A stretch of 54,694 bases of DNA from an uncultured Clostridia bacterium (GTDB taxonomy: Bacteria; Bacillota; Clostridia; TANB77; CAG-508). Location: the NCBI GenBank assembly GCA_944389225.1, contig CALXLP010000007.1:1-54694 (forward strand), written 5' to 3'. The translations under genes were made by a program, and so were the position numbers. The notes beneath the pieces are model-generated. The model ran no database searches. It was not told the DNA's origin and worked only from the letters and a program-made list of their open reading frames with translations. How positions within the stretch are numbered: the first letter of the stretch is position 1; every line of letters begins with the position of its first letter. Shown in pieces: positions 1 through 10,168 of the stretch.

Positions 1-38
1 CCTTTTGGACACTTTTAGTCCATTTTGACACGTCCCTA
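1..38. repeat. REP-like repeat, copy A (cut by window start)
   Basis: Read on the minus strand, this begins with the core AGGGACGTGTCAAAATGGAC and continues through a small dyad (GGACTAAAAGTGTCC). The same arrangement, GGGACGTG then a GGAC...GTCC dyad then GGGACAG, recurs at 12414, 12539 (inverted) and 33211, with a shorter copy at 53306. The copy lies just downstream of spoVT and is truncated by the window edge. Confidence 0.7.
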
Positions 39-590
39 AATTTCCATTTGTGTTCCTAAAAATGTTGCTGCTGATTGAGCCACTTTCTTTTCTACTTCAT
101 TCATTTTTTGGTTTGCTTCTTTTGACATTAATATAACGGTTCCAATAGTATCACCATTGGAAATGATTGGATAGACAACTTGTGCATTATATTTTCTTTC
201 TTGGTTATCATTTTTGGTTATTGGCATTGCCACATCACTATTTTCTTTACTTGTATATACTTCTTTATCTTCCATTAATTGTTCTAATTCTGGACTGACA
301 TCTTGCTCTAAAAATTCTTTTTTAGATCCTCCTGATACAGCAATAACTGTATCTTTATCTGTAATACATGCAATATGCCCTGTTGTTTTGGATAGAGTTT
401 CTGCATATCCTGCTGCAAATTCAGATAATTCTCCAATTGGTGAATATTTCTTTAATATGACTTGTCCTTCTCTATCTGTAAAGACTTCTAATGGGTCACC
501 TTCTTTTATTCTTAAAACCTTTCTAATTTCTTTTGGTATAACAATTCTACCTAAATCATCTATTCTTCTTACGACACCTGTTGCTTTCAT
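36..590 (-). CDS. spoVT: Stage V sporulation protein T (SpoVT)
   Basis: SpoVT is a DNA-binding regulator of sigma-G-dependent forespore genes. The 184-residue product has an N-terminal AbrB/SpoVT swapped-hairpin domain (about residues 1-50, with GVVRRIDDLGRIVIPKEIR and the loop LRIKEGDPLEVF). The rest fits a GAF-like sensor domain, as in the family, and the length is close to the Bacillus protein (about 178). The start is backed by GGGAGGAAAATT immediately before ATG. It stands alone, transcribed leftward and separated from the next gene by a strong terminator. Identity rests on the nearly invariant N-terminal domain plus the C-terminal half; the shorter AbrB paralogues lack the second domain. 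Confidence 0.96.
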   Translation of the reverse strand: MKATGVVRRIDDLGRIVIPKEIRKVLRIKEGDPLEVFTDREGQVILKKYSPIGELSEFAAGYAETLSKTTGHIACITDKDTVIAVSGGSKKEFLEQDVSPELEQLMEDKEVYTSKENSDVAMPITKNDNQERKYNAQVVYPIISNGDTIGTVILMSKEANQKMNEVEKKVAQSAATFLGTQMEI

Positions 591-693
591 AATTTTCCTC
601 CCTTTTGTTTTATAATTTTGTTATATTGTTATTATTTCTCATTGTTTCTTTTTTATTCATTTTTTGTCATAAAAAGTTTAATTCTTTATATTC

Positions 694-764
694 AAAAAAA
701 TTAGACTATCAAATAGGAAAATCTCAAATTTACTTTGAGAAGCGCCTATTTAATAGTCTTAATT
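694..764 (-). terminator. Rho-independent terminator after the KAP NTPase gene
   Basis: Immediately after the stop codon the minus strand can fold into a long stem (AAGACTATTAAATAGG pairing with CCTATTTGATAGTCT) with an inner TCTCAAA/TTTGAGA stem. It is followed by a run of seven T. Confidence 0.8.
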
Positions 765-2745
765 TTACTCTTCTACTTTTTCTTCTTTTTTAGGAAACAA
801 GGTTGGTTTATATTTATCAATGATATATCCTAAATCTTTTGAAAATTCTTTTAACATAACAATTTTTATTGAAGGATCTTTTCCACTTAAGTAGTCATCT
901 ATAATTTGTTTCAATTGTTTAATATTTTTAATTTCTGGTTCAATTTGTTTTGCATATTTATCTGCTCTATTTACCAATTTTTCTTTAATCAAGACAATAT
1001 CTTCATTACTTGCACAAGAAATTCTTTGGAACATTTGATATGGATCATAATATTTGAATATCGGAATATTCATACATTCTTTATCAAATTTTTCATAGAA
1101 TAATTCCATTTTCATTGGTATACATTTAAAGATTTCTTCTGCCTTTTCTTTAAACATCTTATCATGTAATTGTTCATTTAATGTATGGAAATGTTTTAGA
1201 ATATCATCCATATCTTCTGCTACTTCATCAATAGCTATTTTTCCTAATTCTTCATCTACATTTGCGCAATATTCTGATTTCAATGATGCTAAATTCATAC
1301 CATTAAAAAATACATTTTTTATTGTTTTCAAATCGTAATCAATTAAATTTTTCTTAGAAAAATAACTAAAATATGCATATATTTTTACATTATCAATTAA
1401 TTTTAAATTTCCTTGTTTTACATCTTCAATAATATCTGCTATAACTTTATCAAATTCATCATCAGAAATCTTCCAATATTCTTCTGTAAGTAATCTTTTA
1501 TATGCTGGTAAGTTTTCTGTATCAATTGTATTTCTAATGGTTTCCATATTTTCTTTGAATATTTTCATGTCAAAAATTCTGGTTCTTACATAATATTCTA
1601 TAAATTTAAAGAATCTGTATTCTGATTTAAAATTATAATAATAGTTACTATCAAATTCTTTAATATAGAATTGTCTATTATCCATTAAGATTCTAGAAGA
1701 GACTAATATAGATTTATACTCTTCATTATCTTTAATATTCATAAACTTATCTTTCGTTACTTTTCCAGCTTTAATTTCAAATGAAATGGCAATTGTAAAT
1801 ATTAGCATCGTTTGCATAACTCTATGACTCGTATTAGGATAAGATTTATTGACCATTTCATAGACCTTTTTAAAGTCATTCAATGCATGTTTTAAAATTC
1901 TTAAGTTTCTAGTTCCACTTCTTTCAAATGTTGAAATAATTAATCTTGTATTTTCTCTTAAGAAACGTATTAAATCTGCATTGTTTTCATAACGCATTAA
2001 TATACCATTAATAATATAGTCAAATTTTGGTGCATATTCAAAGGTTTCACCAATTAGTTTTTCTTTTATTCTTTCATAATCATTTGCTTTATCAAATACA
2101 TTTTCTATTTTTTGTTGTATTTTTTCAACAATTGGTTTGTCATTATTATTTAATTCATCTTGTTTATCTAATAGGTAAGTTGCAATAAATGTTTTCATCT
2201 CTAAGTTAGAACTTTTTAATTTTGTTGATAATTCTTTTTCATTACAAATAATAATTGTTTTGATATGATCATGTTCAACAAAGTTATTAATATATCCTAA
2301 GATATCAATAACATCAACATTTGCTCTCTCTAAGTCGTCAAAGCAAAGTACTTTATCATCTGTTGAGAAAAATTCTGCATAATCTACTTTATCTCCACTT
2401 TGTGTAACACCAAAAAAGTTTGCCATATCAATTCCTGTTTTTGCATATTCTGGTATGGTCGTTTGTTCATTGGCATCCATATATTTTCTCAAATTTTTAT
2501 CCATTAATTGTGTTGTTTCAATAAAGATTTTTTTACTAATATCCTCTAGATTAGAAATTCCATATAAAGACATATAAATGGTAGTATATCTTTTTCCATT
2601 TAATTGCATAGACTCTATTTTTTTTCTGATTTTATGATTCCAAAAGTGTGTCTTTCCGTGAACCCCATTCACCATTTATCATAATGGCATAATCTGTATA
2701 ATCTGATCTTATATAATCTAAAATGCTTTCAACTAAATCTTCCAT
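765..2745 (-). CDS. KAP-family P-loop NTPase, +1 frameshift at a CGG codon in Walker A
   Basis: The gene starts at ATG 2745, preceded by AAAGGAGGAAAAA, and runs 1981 nt, which is 3n+1. Frame 0 encodes 29 residues ending INGEWGS, then an in-frame CGG (2656-2658) and a stop eight codons later. Skipping the C restores GKTHFW and the open frame to 765, giving about 659 residues. The joined protein has a Walker A (G25-x4-G30-K31-T32) and a Walker B (KVLCFDDLER), the pattern of KAP NTPases, which act in membrane-linked or defence processes. The downstream frame is intact over 630 codons, which argues against an old pseudogene. It may be a true frameshift gene, a fresh mutation or a sequence error; see findings for two further genes with the same break. 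Confidence 0.8.
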
Positions 2746-2762
2746 TTTTTCCTCCTTTGTTC

Positions 2763-3422
2763 CTAATCTTTTGCTACTACTAATACATCTATTTTTTCAG
2801 GTTGTGCTTGCTGTAATATTTTTGCACATTCATTGACTGTACTTCCAGTTGTGTAAATATCATCAATTAATAGAATTCGTCTATTTTTTAGTATTTCTCC
2901 ATTTTGTAATTCATATACATTTCGGATATTGTCTTTTCTTTGTTCTTTATTTAATTTACTTTGCTCTATAATATTTCTCGTTTTCAATAGACAATTTACT
3001 TGCAATTGTATTTTTAGGTCTATACTTAATTTTTTTGCAATTAATAAACTTTGATTATATCCTCGTTCCTTCATTCTTTTCTTACTAATAGGAACTGGGA
3101 TTATTGTATCATAACTTTGTAATTTTTCAAAGATTTTTTTATTTTTTAAAATAAAATTCACAAAACAGACATACATATATGACTTTTCATGAAATTTGTA
3201 TGCTAATAGTAATTGTCTGATCATTCCCTCATAAGGAAATATTGAAATTAATTCTTGAAAATAAGGTTGTTGCAAATTTTCTTTTGTAATTTGGAATATT
3301 GCTAATTTTTCTATCATATTCCTACATTTTATGCAAATGCCCTCTTTATTTAATTTTCCACAAACACTACATACTTGTGGAAACATAATGTCTATGATGG
3401 TATTTAAAATTTTGTTTTTCAC
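2763..3422 (-). CDS. comFC: ComF-family phosphoribosyltransferase-like protein
   Basis: The 219-residue protein opens with a four-cysteine zinc-binding knuckle (CSVCGK...GICIKC, residues about 18-34). It carries the ComFC core motifs IPVPISKKRMKERGYNQ and, near the C terminus, the PRPP-binding loop LLIDDIYTTGSTVNECA. ComF proteins support uptake of transforming DNA and can also be linked to recombination. It follows recD2 by about 20 nt on the same strand and is probably co-transcribed with it, which fits a DNA-handling role. Length matches the family (220-240). Confidence 0.92.
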   Translation of the reverse strand: MKNKILNTIIDIMFPQVCSVCGKLNKEGICIKCRNMIEKLAIFQITKENLQQPYFQELISIFPYEGMIRQLLLAYKFHEKSYMYVCFVNFILKNKKIFEKLQSYDTIIPVPISKKRMKERGYNQSLLIAKKLSIDLKIQLQVNCLLKTRNIIEQSKLNKEQRKDNIRNVYELQNGEILKNRRILLIDDIYTTGSTVNECAKILQQAQPEKIDVLVVAKD

Positions 3423-3443
3423 CTCTTCTTTTATATAGAAACA

Positions 3444-5676
3444 TTATAAATTTTTTAACTTATATTCTAAACCTGTATTTCTCTTCTTACTGTCAATATT
3501 TTGTATCATAAATTTTATAATTTTTTCACTTCCGATAACAATCAATAATTTTTTAGCTCTTGTAATTCCTGTATATAATAAATTTCTAGTTAATAAGACT
3601 GGTGCTGATGGAGGGATTACCATAATGACCACATCAAATTCACTACCGTTGTGCTTTATGTATGGTTATCGCATAACTATGTTCTATTTGTTCTAACTCT
3701 GTATAATCATAATAAGCTGTTTTTTCATCATCAAACTTGATTTCAATAATCTTATTTTTTTCACTGACTTCTGTTATAGTTCCAATTTCTCCATTGAATA
3801 CACCTTTTCCTACTTCTATATTTCCGTTTATTTCTTTTTCCCAATCCATGTCATAATTGTTTTTAACCTGCATGATTCTATCTCCTGCACGATAGATTGC
3901 TCCCATATTTGCTTTTTCAGGTAAATCATATATATTGGGATTTAACCTTTCCTGTAAAGCTTTATTTAACTCTCTTGTTCCAAGCATTCCTTTTTTAGTA
4001 GGTGTTAATACTTGTATACTTTGGAAAAAGTCATAATCTCCATAATTTTTTAATCTTCCTGTACATAAAGATAATACTTCTTCTACTATCTTTTCTTGTG
4101 AAGATTCATTTATATAGAAAAAATCTTCCATTGTTTCTTCTGTATAATCTTCGTCTTCTTTTGTTAAAAAAGGTTCTCCATTATTAACTCTATGGGCATT
4201 TAAAATTATCTTTGATTTTGCAGCTTGTCTAAAAATTTTATCTAAATGAACAGTTACCACTTTTTCAGAGGCAATTAAATCTTTTAATACACTTCCTGGT
4301 CCTACTGAAGATAATTGGTCACAGTCTCCTACTAAGATTAATTTCGTTCCTTTATAGATACATTTTAATAAATAACTCATGACAAACATATCTACCATGG
4401 ATAACTCATCTACAATAATTAAATCTGCATCAATTGGTGCACCTTCATATTCTGTACTTGTTTGGTAAAAGTTATTTTCATCTATTTTTCCAATTTCTAA
4501 TAATCTATGTAAAGTAGATGCTTCTTTTCCTGTTGTTTCTGTCATCTTTTTAGCAGCTCTTCCTGTTGGTGCACATAACACTACTTTATTTCCTTTTTGC
4601 TCATAAATATCAATAATGGTTTTAATGATGGTTGTTTTTCCTGTTCCCGGACCACCAGTAATAATGGTGACATTATTTTCATTAACCAATTCAATGGCTT
4701 CTTTTTGTTTTTCTGATAATTCTATATTAGAATGTGATTCTATCTTTTTCAAAATCATTTGGATATTTTTGATTTTCTTCACATTAGAAGATTCTTGTAA
4801 TCGTTTAATTCGAACAGCGATTTCTTGTTCTGTGTAATAAAAATTAGATAAATAAATCCATGTTCCTGTTCCATCATTTCTTTCTTCTATGACAATTTCA
4901 TCATTGGCTCTTAATTCTATTAATCCATCTTCTATATTTTCTGTCATGACATCTAATAGAGAGATAACAAATTGGATTAAATTTTCTTTTAGAACACATG
5001 CATGTCCATTATATGTTGCTCGGATTAAGGCATATTTGATTCCACTTCTAATTCGTTTATCATTATCATAACTAATTCCTAAATCTAATGCCATTTTATC
5101 TATTTGCTTAAAATCTACACCTCTGGCAATATCAATTAAGATATATGGATCTTTTTCAATTTGTTCAATGGCATTGATTCCTAATAACTCATATACTTTT
5201 TTAGCAAATTCTGCACCAATTCCAAATCTTTCTAAAAATCCAACGATTTGCCAAACCTCCCAATTTTCTAAAAAGCTTTCTGCAATTTCAATCGCTTTTG
5301 ATTGTGAAATTCCTTTTACCTCTGCTAAACGTTGTGGTTCTGTTTTAAAAACTTGTATGGTATCTTCTCCAAATTGCCTAACAATTCTTTTAGCTAAAGC
5401 TTCTCCTACGCCTTTTATATTTCCATTTGCTAAATATTTTTCTAATGCTCCAACTGTTTGAGGCATTAGCTTTTCAAATGTTTCTACTTTAAATTGTCTT
5501 CCATACTTTTTATGTTCTACAAAATTCCCAATAACTTTTATATTATCTCCACTTGCTATAAATGGCAAATATCCCACAATTGTGGTCTGTTCATCTTCTG
5601 TATCAAATTCTGCTATCATATAACTATTGGTTTCATTGTAATAAATAATGTCTCCTACTTCTCCTACTAATTCCAT
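3444..5676 (-). CDS. recD2: RecD2-type DNA helicase, +1 frameshift at a CGG codon in the C-terminal motif
   Basis: This encodes an SF1B 5'-3' helicase of the RecD2/YrrC family (stand-alone RecD, no RecBC). Frame 0 gives 676 residues: N-terminal OB-like region, helix-hairpin-helix repeats (NIKGVGEALAKRI, EVKGISQSKAIEI), Walker A GGPGTGKTT near residue 341 and Walker B IIVDELSMVD near 420. It ends HKAQ, then CGG TAG. The next frame continues without a gap as GSEFDVVIMVIPP and LLYTGITRAKKLL, the conserved helicase end. Total length is 2233 nt (3n+1), so exactly one extra C lies at 3646-3648. The joined product is 743 residues, normal for the family. Start ATG 5676 has AGGAG upstream. Confidence 0.92.
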
Positions 5677-5827
5677 TTATATCTCCTAATCTTTTTTTTA
5701 CTTTATTCTTAGTTTAAAAAAGAATTAGTATATTGCTAGGCAAACAAATATTAAATTTATGAGATATGCTTTTGCACATTGATTAAATTTAATATAAAGT
5801 TTAACGACACAAGATGCTGATTATTTT

Positions 5828-6646
5828 TTAAACTAACTCGTCCATTGCCATTTTATATTGCTCCTCATTAGGTGCTTTTCCATGCCATCCAACTTGATTT
5901 TCCATAAAAGATACACCTTTTCCTTTTATTGTTTTAGCAATAATGCACACTGGTTTTCCTTTTACATGTTTTGCTACATCAAAAGCATCTAAAATTTCTT
6001 GCATATTATGACCATCAATTTTTATCATTTCAAATCCAAAACTTTTAAATTTCTCATCAATTGGATATGGACTCATAACTTCTTCAACTGTTCCATCAAT
6101 TTGTAAATTATTATTATCTACAATAACACAAAGATTATCTAAGGCATATTTTTTAGCTGACATAGCTGCTTCCCAAATTTGTCCTTCTTCAATTTCTCCG
6201 TCTCCTAATACACAATATACTCTATAATCTTTTTTATCCATTTTTCCTGCAATAGCCATTCCTACTGCAGCTGATAATCCTTGTCCCAATGAACCTGTTG
6301 TCATATCAACACCTGGTATTTTATTCATATCTGGATGTCCTTGTAAATAGCTATCCAATTTTCTAAATGTTTTTAAATCCTCTACTGGGAAAAATCCTCT
6401 GTTGGCTAAACAACTATATAAAGCTGGTGAACAGTGTCCTTTTGATAACACCATTCTATCTCTATCTTCCCATTTTGGATTTTTTTCATCAATATTTAAT
6501 TCGTTGAAATATAGTACTGTTAAAATATCTGCTACTGATAATGAACCACCTGGATGACCAGATTGTGCATTATATACTTCTTCTAAAATTCCTCTTCTTA
6601 CTTCTTTTGCCATATTTTCCAATTCTTTTACATCACCTATTTTCAT
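5828..6646 (-). CDS. Transketolase, N-terminal subunit
   Basis: This corresponds to the thiamine-diphosphate-binding half of a split transketolase of the non-oxidative pentose phosphate pathway. Seen motifs include SGHPGGSLS, LSKGHCSPALY, TGSLGQGLSAAVGMA and the ThDP/Mg motif GDGEIEEGQIWEA...NNN. At 272 residues it matches free-standing N-terminal subunits. The ATG at 6646 fits AGAGAGGTG better than the GTG three codons upstream. Normally the C-terminal subunit gene follows directly; here recD2 follows after 150 nt and no C-terminal half is present in the window, so the partner must be encoded elsewhere or be lost. Confidence 0.92.
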   Translation of the reverse strand: MKIGDVKELENMAKEVRRGILEEVYNAQSGHPGGSLSVADILTVLYFNELNIDEKNPKWEDRDRMVLSKGHCSPALYSCLANRGFFPVEDLKTFRKLDSYLQGHPDMNKIPGVDMTTGSLGQGLSAAVGMAIAGKMDKKDYRVYCVLGDGEIEEGQIWEAAMSAKKYALDNLCVIVDNNNLQIDGTVEEVMSPYPIDEKFKSFGFEMIKIDGHNMQEILDAFDVAKHVKGKPVCIIAKTIKGKGVSFMENQVGWHGKAPNEEQYKMAMDELV

Positions 6647-6755
6647 TACACACACCTCTCTCTTTTTTATCTTTTTATACTATATCATGATATGAATGAT
6701 TTTTCTAGCTTTTTTATATAATTATCCTTTTAAATTTCTTTTTTTCTTTTCTTCA

Positions 6756-6784
6756 TTGACAGTTCTGAAAAACAATGGTAAATA
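6756..6784 (+). promoter_or_regulatory. Sigma-A-type promoter for the M20 dipeptidase gene
   Basis: TTGACA at 6756-6761, a 17-nt spacer and TAAATA at 6779-6784. Between it and the start codon lies a small hairpin (TTAAATAG 6817-6824 with CTATTTAA 6833-6840), just before the AAAGGAG ribosome site. Confidence 0.6.
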
Positions 6785-6857
6785 ATAAGTATTAATAAGA
6801 TATTTAAATTGTTTTATTAAATAGGAAAAGCTCTATTTAATATGAAAGGAGTTTATT

Positions 6858-8258
6858 ATGTTAGATGATTATATAAAAAATACCAAGGAAGAGATGATTC
6901 AAAAACTTCAAGAATTAATTCAAATTCCAAGTGTATATGCAGAATCTAAAAATCCTCTAATGCCTTTTGGAGAAAATGCCAATAAAGCATTAGAATATAT
7001 ATTAGACTTAGGAAACCAATTGGGTTTTAAAATAAAAAATATAGATGGCTATTGTGGATATATCGAATTTGGAGAAGGAGAAGAGATGCTAGGTATTATT
7101 GGACATTTAGATGTTGTTCCTAGTGGTGATAATTGGACTTATCCACCTTTTTCTGCCACTATATTTGATAACAAAATTTATGGTAGAGGTGCTATTGATG
7201 ATAAAGGACCAGTCATTGCTTCTTTGTATGCAATGAAATATGTATTGGATAATTGTAAAGTGAATAAACGAGTTCGACTAATTTTAGGCTTAAATGAAGA
7301 AAATGATTGGAAATGTATTCATTATTATAAAGCACATGAAGAATCTCCTACTATTGGATTTAGTCCAGATGCTGATTTTCCTTGTATTTATGCTGAAAAA
7401 TCAATTTTAACACCATATTTTTCAATGGATTATTCTACTCAAAATTCACCAATTACAATCCAAGAAATTGATTGTAACCATAATGCCATTAATGTTGTTC
7501 CTAAAATTTGTAGTACGATCTTAAAAATTGATTCTAGCATTATAATGGAAGATTTTATAAAAGATATTAAGAAAATATTAGACAACTATGATTTTGATAT
7601 TGATATCTACAAGTTAAATGACGAAGAAGTGAAATTAACTTCACATGGTGTTGGTGCTCATGCTGCCCATCCTGATTTAGGTGTGAATGCCATTTCTCGA
7701 TTGGTTATTGTTTTAGATGAAATATTTAAAACCTATTATTGTTCTATAGAATTATTTGATTTCTTTACAAAATATATTCATACAGAATATGATGGTAAAA
7801 GCTTAGGTATGAATGATAAAGATGAATCTGGGGCATTAACTTTAAATGTTGGAAAAATCATTCTTGAAAACAACATTTTAAAAATAGGATTAAATTTAAG
7901 AATCCCAATTCATACTTCTATTGAAGATATAGAAAAAAGATTTTTAGATTGTCTATCTGATTATAAAAATATCATATATAAAAAAGTAGGTTCTAAACCT
8001 GCACTATATATTCCAAAAGATAATTATTTGGTTAAAACACTTTGTGATATTTATAATGAAGAAGCCAATTCTTATTTGGAACCAATTGCAATTGGTGGTG
8101 CCACATATGCTAGAGCCTTCGATAATTGTGTTTCTTTTGGAGCCAATCTTCCTGGTCAAAAAGATATGTGTCATCAAACTGATGAATTTATTTCCATTGA
8201 TAATTTACTATTTGCATGTAAAGTATATGCAAAAGCGATTTGTGAATTAGGAAAATAA
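6858..8258 (+). CDS. Sapep/PepV-type M20 metallo-dipeptidase
   Basis: This is a cytoplasmic Xaa-His/beta-Ala-type dipeptidase of the M20 family. The 466-residue length matches PepV. Metal-binding and catalytic landmarks are visible: GHLDVVPSGDNW (about residue 87), GRGAIDDKGP (about 115), LNEENDWKC, and a C-terminal H in DMCHQTDEF. The lid-domain motif GVGAHAAHPDLGVNA marks the dimerisation/substrate region. It is one of few plus-strand genes in the left part, with its own TTGACA promoter, an AAAGGAG ribosome site and a downstream terminator, so it is monocistronic. Confidence 0.93.
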   Translation: MLDDYIKNTKEEMIQKLQELIQIPSVYAESKNPLMPFGENANKALEYILDLGNQLGFKIKNIDGYCGYIEFGEGEEMLGIIGHLDVVPSGDNWTYPPFSATIFDNKIYGRGAIDDKGPVIASLYAMKYVLDNCKVNKRVRLILGLNEENDWKCIHYYKAHEESPTIGFSPDADFPCIYAEKSILTPYFSMDYSTQNSPITIQEIDCNHNAINVVPKICSTILKIDSSIIMEDFIKDIKKILDNYDFDIDIYKLNDEEVKLTSHGVGAHAAHPDLGVNAISRLVIVLDEIFKTYYCSIELFDFFTKYIHTEYDGKSLGMNDKDESGALTLNVGKIILENNILKIGLNLRIPIHTSIEDIEKRFLDCLSDYKNIIYKKVGSKPALYIPKDNYLVKTLCDIYNEEANSYLEPIAIGGATYARAFDNCVSFGANLPGQKDMCHQTDEFISIDNLLFACKVYAKAICELGK

Positions 8259-8263
8259 TAACC

Positions 8264-8302
8264 AAAAAGCTCTCCTTAATAAAATGATAAGGAGAGTTTT
8301 TT
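8264..8302. terminator. Bidirectional terminator between the dipeptidase gene and ftsH
   Basis: CTCTCCTTA (8270-8278) pairs with TAAGGAGAG (8288-8296), with A-run before and T-run after, so it can serve both convergent genes. Confidence 0.85.
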
Positions 8303-8338
8303 ATTTATTATTTTCATTACAATTAAATCTTAAATATA

Positions 8339-10147
8339 TTATTCTTGCTCAAAGATTTGATTAAATTCTTGTTCATTAATCTTTTCTTTTTGTAATAATG
8401 TTTCAGCAATTTTATCTAGTTTATCTCTATGTTCTTTTAATAACGTAATGGCATCATTATATGCTGTATCAATTAATGTTTTTACCTCTTCTCCAATTTC
8501 ATCTCCAATATTTTCGCCAAACATTTGCATTTCATAAGGCTCTTTACCTTGGAAATCAATTGGTCCTAATTTATCACTCATACCATATTTTGTTACCATA
8601 TCTCTTGCGATTTGTGTTGCCACTTCAATGTCATTACTTGCCCCAGTAGAAATATCATCTAATACTAATCTTTCAGCTGCTCTACCACCTAAAAGGGCAA
8701 TTAATTTTTCTTGCATTTCTGTTTTTGAAATATAGTATTTATCTTCATTTGATTTATACATTGTATATCCACCAGCAACACCTCTAGGTATAATAGATAC
8801 TTCTTTGACATTAGTTTGTGTTGGTAAATATCTACTAACCACAGCATGTCCAGCTTCATGATAAGCAGTTAATCTTTTATCTTTTTCTGATATCACTCTT
8901 TCTCTCTTTTCTAGACCAACTGTTACTTTTTTAACTGCTTCTTCTATATCGTCATTCTCAATTTCTTCATGTTTAGCTTTTGTTGCAACAATTGCTGCTT
9001 CATTTAAGATATTTTCAAGCTCTGCTCCTGTAAATCCTGCTGTATCTTCTGCTATACTTTCTAAATTAACATCATCTGATAATTTTTTATCTTTACTATG
9101 AATTTTTAAAATTTCTAATCTACCTTTTAAATCTGGTGTTGGTATGGTAATTTGTCTATCAAATCTTCCAGGTCTTAATAAGGCTTTATCTAGCATTTCT
9201 GGTCTATTAGTTGCAGCTAAAACAATTATCGTTTCTTCAGAACCAAATCCATCCATTTCTACTAACAACTGATTTAAGGTTTGATTATTTTCTGTTTCTG
9301 CACCACTATTTGATGTTCTTCTTGACCCAATTGCATCAATTTCATCTATAAATACAATACAAGGTGCTAATTTTCTAGCTTTTTCAAATAATTTTCTAAC
9401 ACGAGAAGCTCCTAAACCTGCAAACATTTCAATAAATTCAGATCCACTCATAGAAATAAATGGTACATCTGCTTCTCCTGCAATGGCTTTTGCAATCAAT
9501 GTTTTTCCTGTTCCTGGTTTACCATATAAAAGAACACCTTTTGGAACTCTTGCTCCCATTTTTGTGTATTTTTCTGGTCTTTTTAAGAAATCAACAATCT
9601 CGATTAATTCTCCCTTTTCCTCTTCTAGTCCTGCAACATCATCAAATCTTACTTTTGTTTTTCTTTCTGTTTCGTCATATACTTTTCCTTTTTCTCCCAT
9701 TCCTTGCATCTTAAATATCATGATAAATAAAGCTACCATAATAATTGTTGGAAGGATTGAAAATAATGTACTTGGTAATTGTGCAAGAAAACTTTGTGGT
9801 TTTTGAATTAATTCTATTTCATTACCTTCTGCCACTTTTGTTTGTATTAATGTAATAAATGCTTCTGTATCTGGGATAATCGCTGTTTTTTCTTCCTCTT
9901 CATTTCTAATAGTTATTTTGGCTGTTCTACTTCCTGTTGTTAATTCTACTTTTTCCACATTACCATAAGAAATTTCTTTGATTAAATCTGTATATGCTAA
10001 TGTATTTTCATCTTCTTCTTTATTATTTTGATTATAGATAATGATTCCCGCAATGACTATTATAAGTAAGATAATTAATCCAACTAGTGATAAAAGTAAT
10101 TTTTGGCTTTTTTCTTTTTCGTTATTTTTATTCTTATCTTTATTCAT
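8339..10147 (-). CDS. ftsH: ATP-dependent zinc metalloprotease FtsH
   Basis: This is a membrane-bound AAA+ protease that degrades misfolded membrane proteins and some regulators. The 602-residue product has two N-terminal membrane helices (about 19-39 and 127-147) flanking an extracytoplasmic loop. It also shows the AAA module with Walker A GKPGTGKT, Walker B CIVFIDEIDAIG and the second region of homology (LLRPGRFDR), and the zinc site HEAGH. The C-terminal M41 part is complete. It is followed after about 20 nt by nothing co-directional until the terminator, and preceded closely by a DUF1189-type membrane protein gene in the same direction. Confidence 0.98.
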   Translation of the reverse strand: MNKDKNKNNEKEKSQKLLLSLVGLIILLIIVIAGIIIYNQNNKEEDENTLAYTDLIKEISYGNVEKVELTTGSRTAKITIRNEEEEKTAIIPDTEAFITLIQTKVAEGNEIELIQKPQSFLAQLPSTLFSILPTIIMVALFIMIFKMQGMGEKGKVYDETERKTKVRFDDVAGLEEEKGELIEIVDFLKRPEKYTKMGARVPKGVLLYGKPGTGKTLIAKAIAGEADVPFISMSGSEFIEMFAGLGASRVRKLFEKARKLAPCIVFIDEIDAIGSRRTSNSGAETENNQTLNQLLVEMDGFGSEETIIVLAATNRPEMLDKALLRPGRFDRQITIPTPDLKGRLEILKIHSKDKKLSDDVNLESIAEDTAGFTGAELENILNEAAIVATKAKHEEIENDDIEEAVKKVTVGLEKRERVISEKDKRLTAYHEAGHAVVSRYLPTQTNVKEVSIIPRGVAGGYTMYKSNEDKYYISKTEMQEKLIALLGGRAAERLVLDDISTGASNDIEVATQIARDMVTKYGMSDKLGPIDFQGKEPYEMQMFGENIGDEIGEEVKTLIDTAYNDAITLLKEHRDKLDKIAETLLQKEKINEQEFNQIFEQE

Positions 10148-10168
10148 CTTTCTTCCTTTCTTTCCCCT

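Noticed and set aside
3444-3632. Separate small gene for the helicase tail
   Set aside because: Its first residues are the direct +1 continuation of recD2, and there is no ribosome site; it is the end of the frameshifted recD2.
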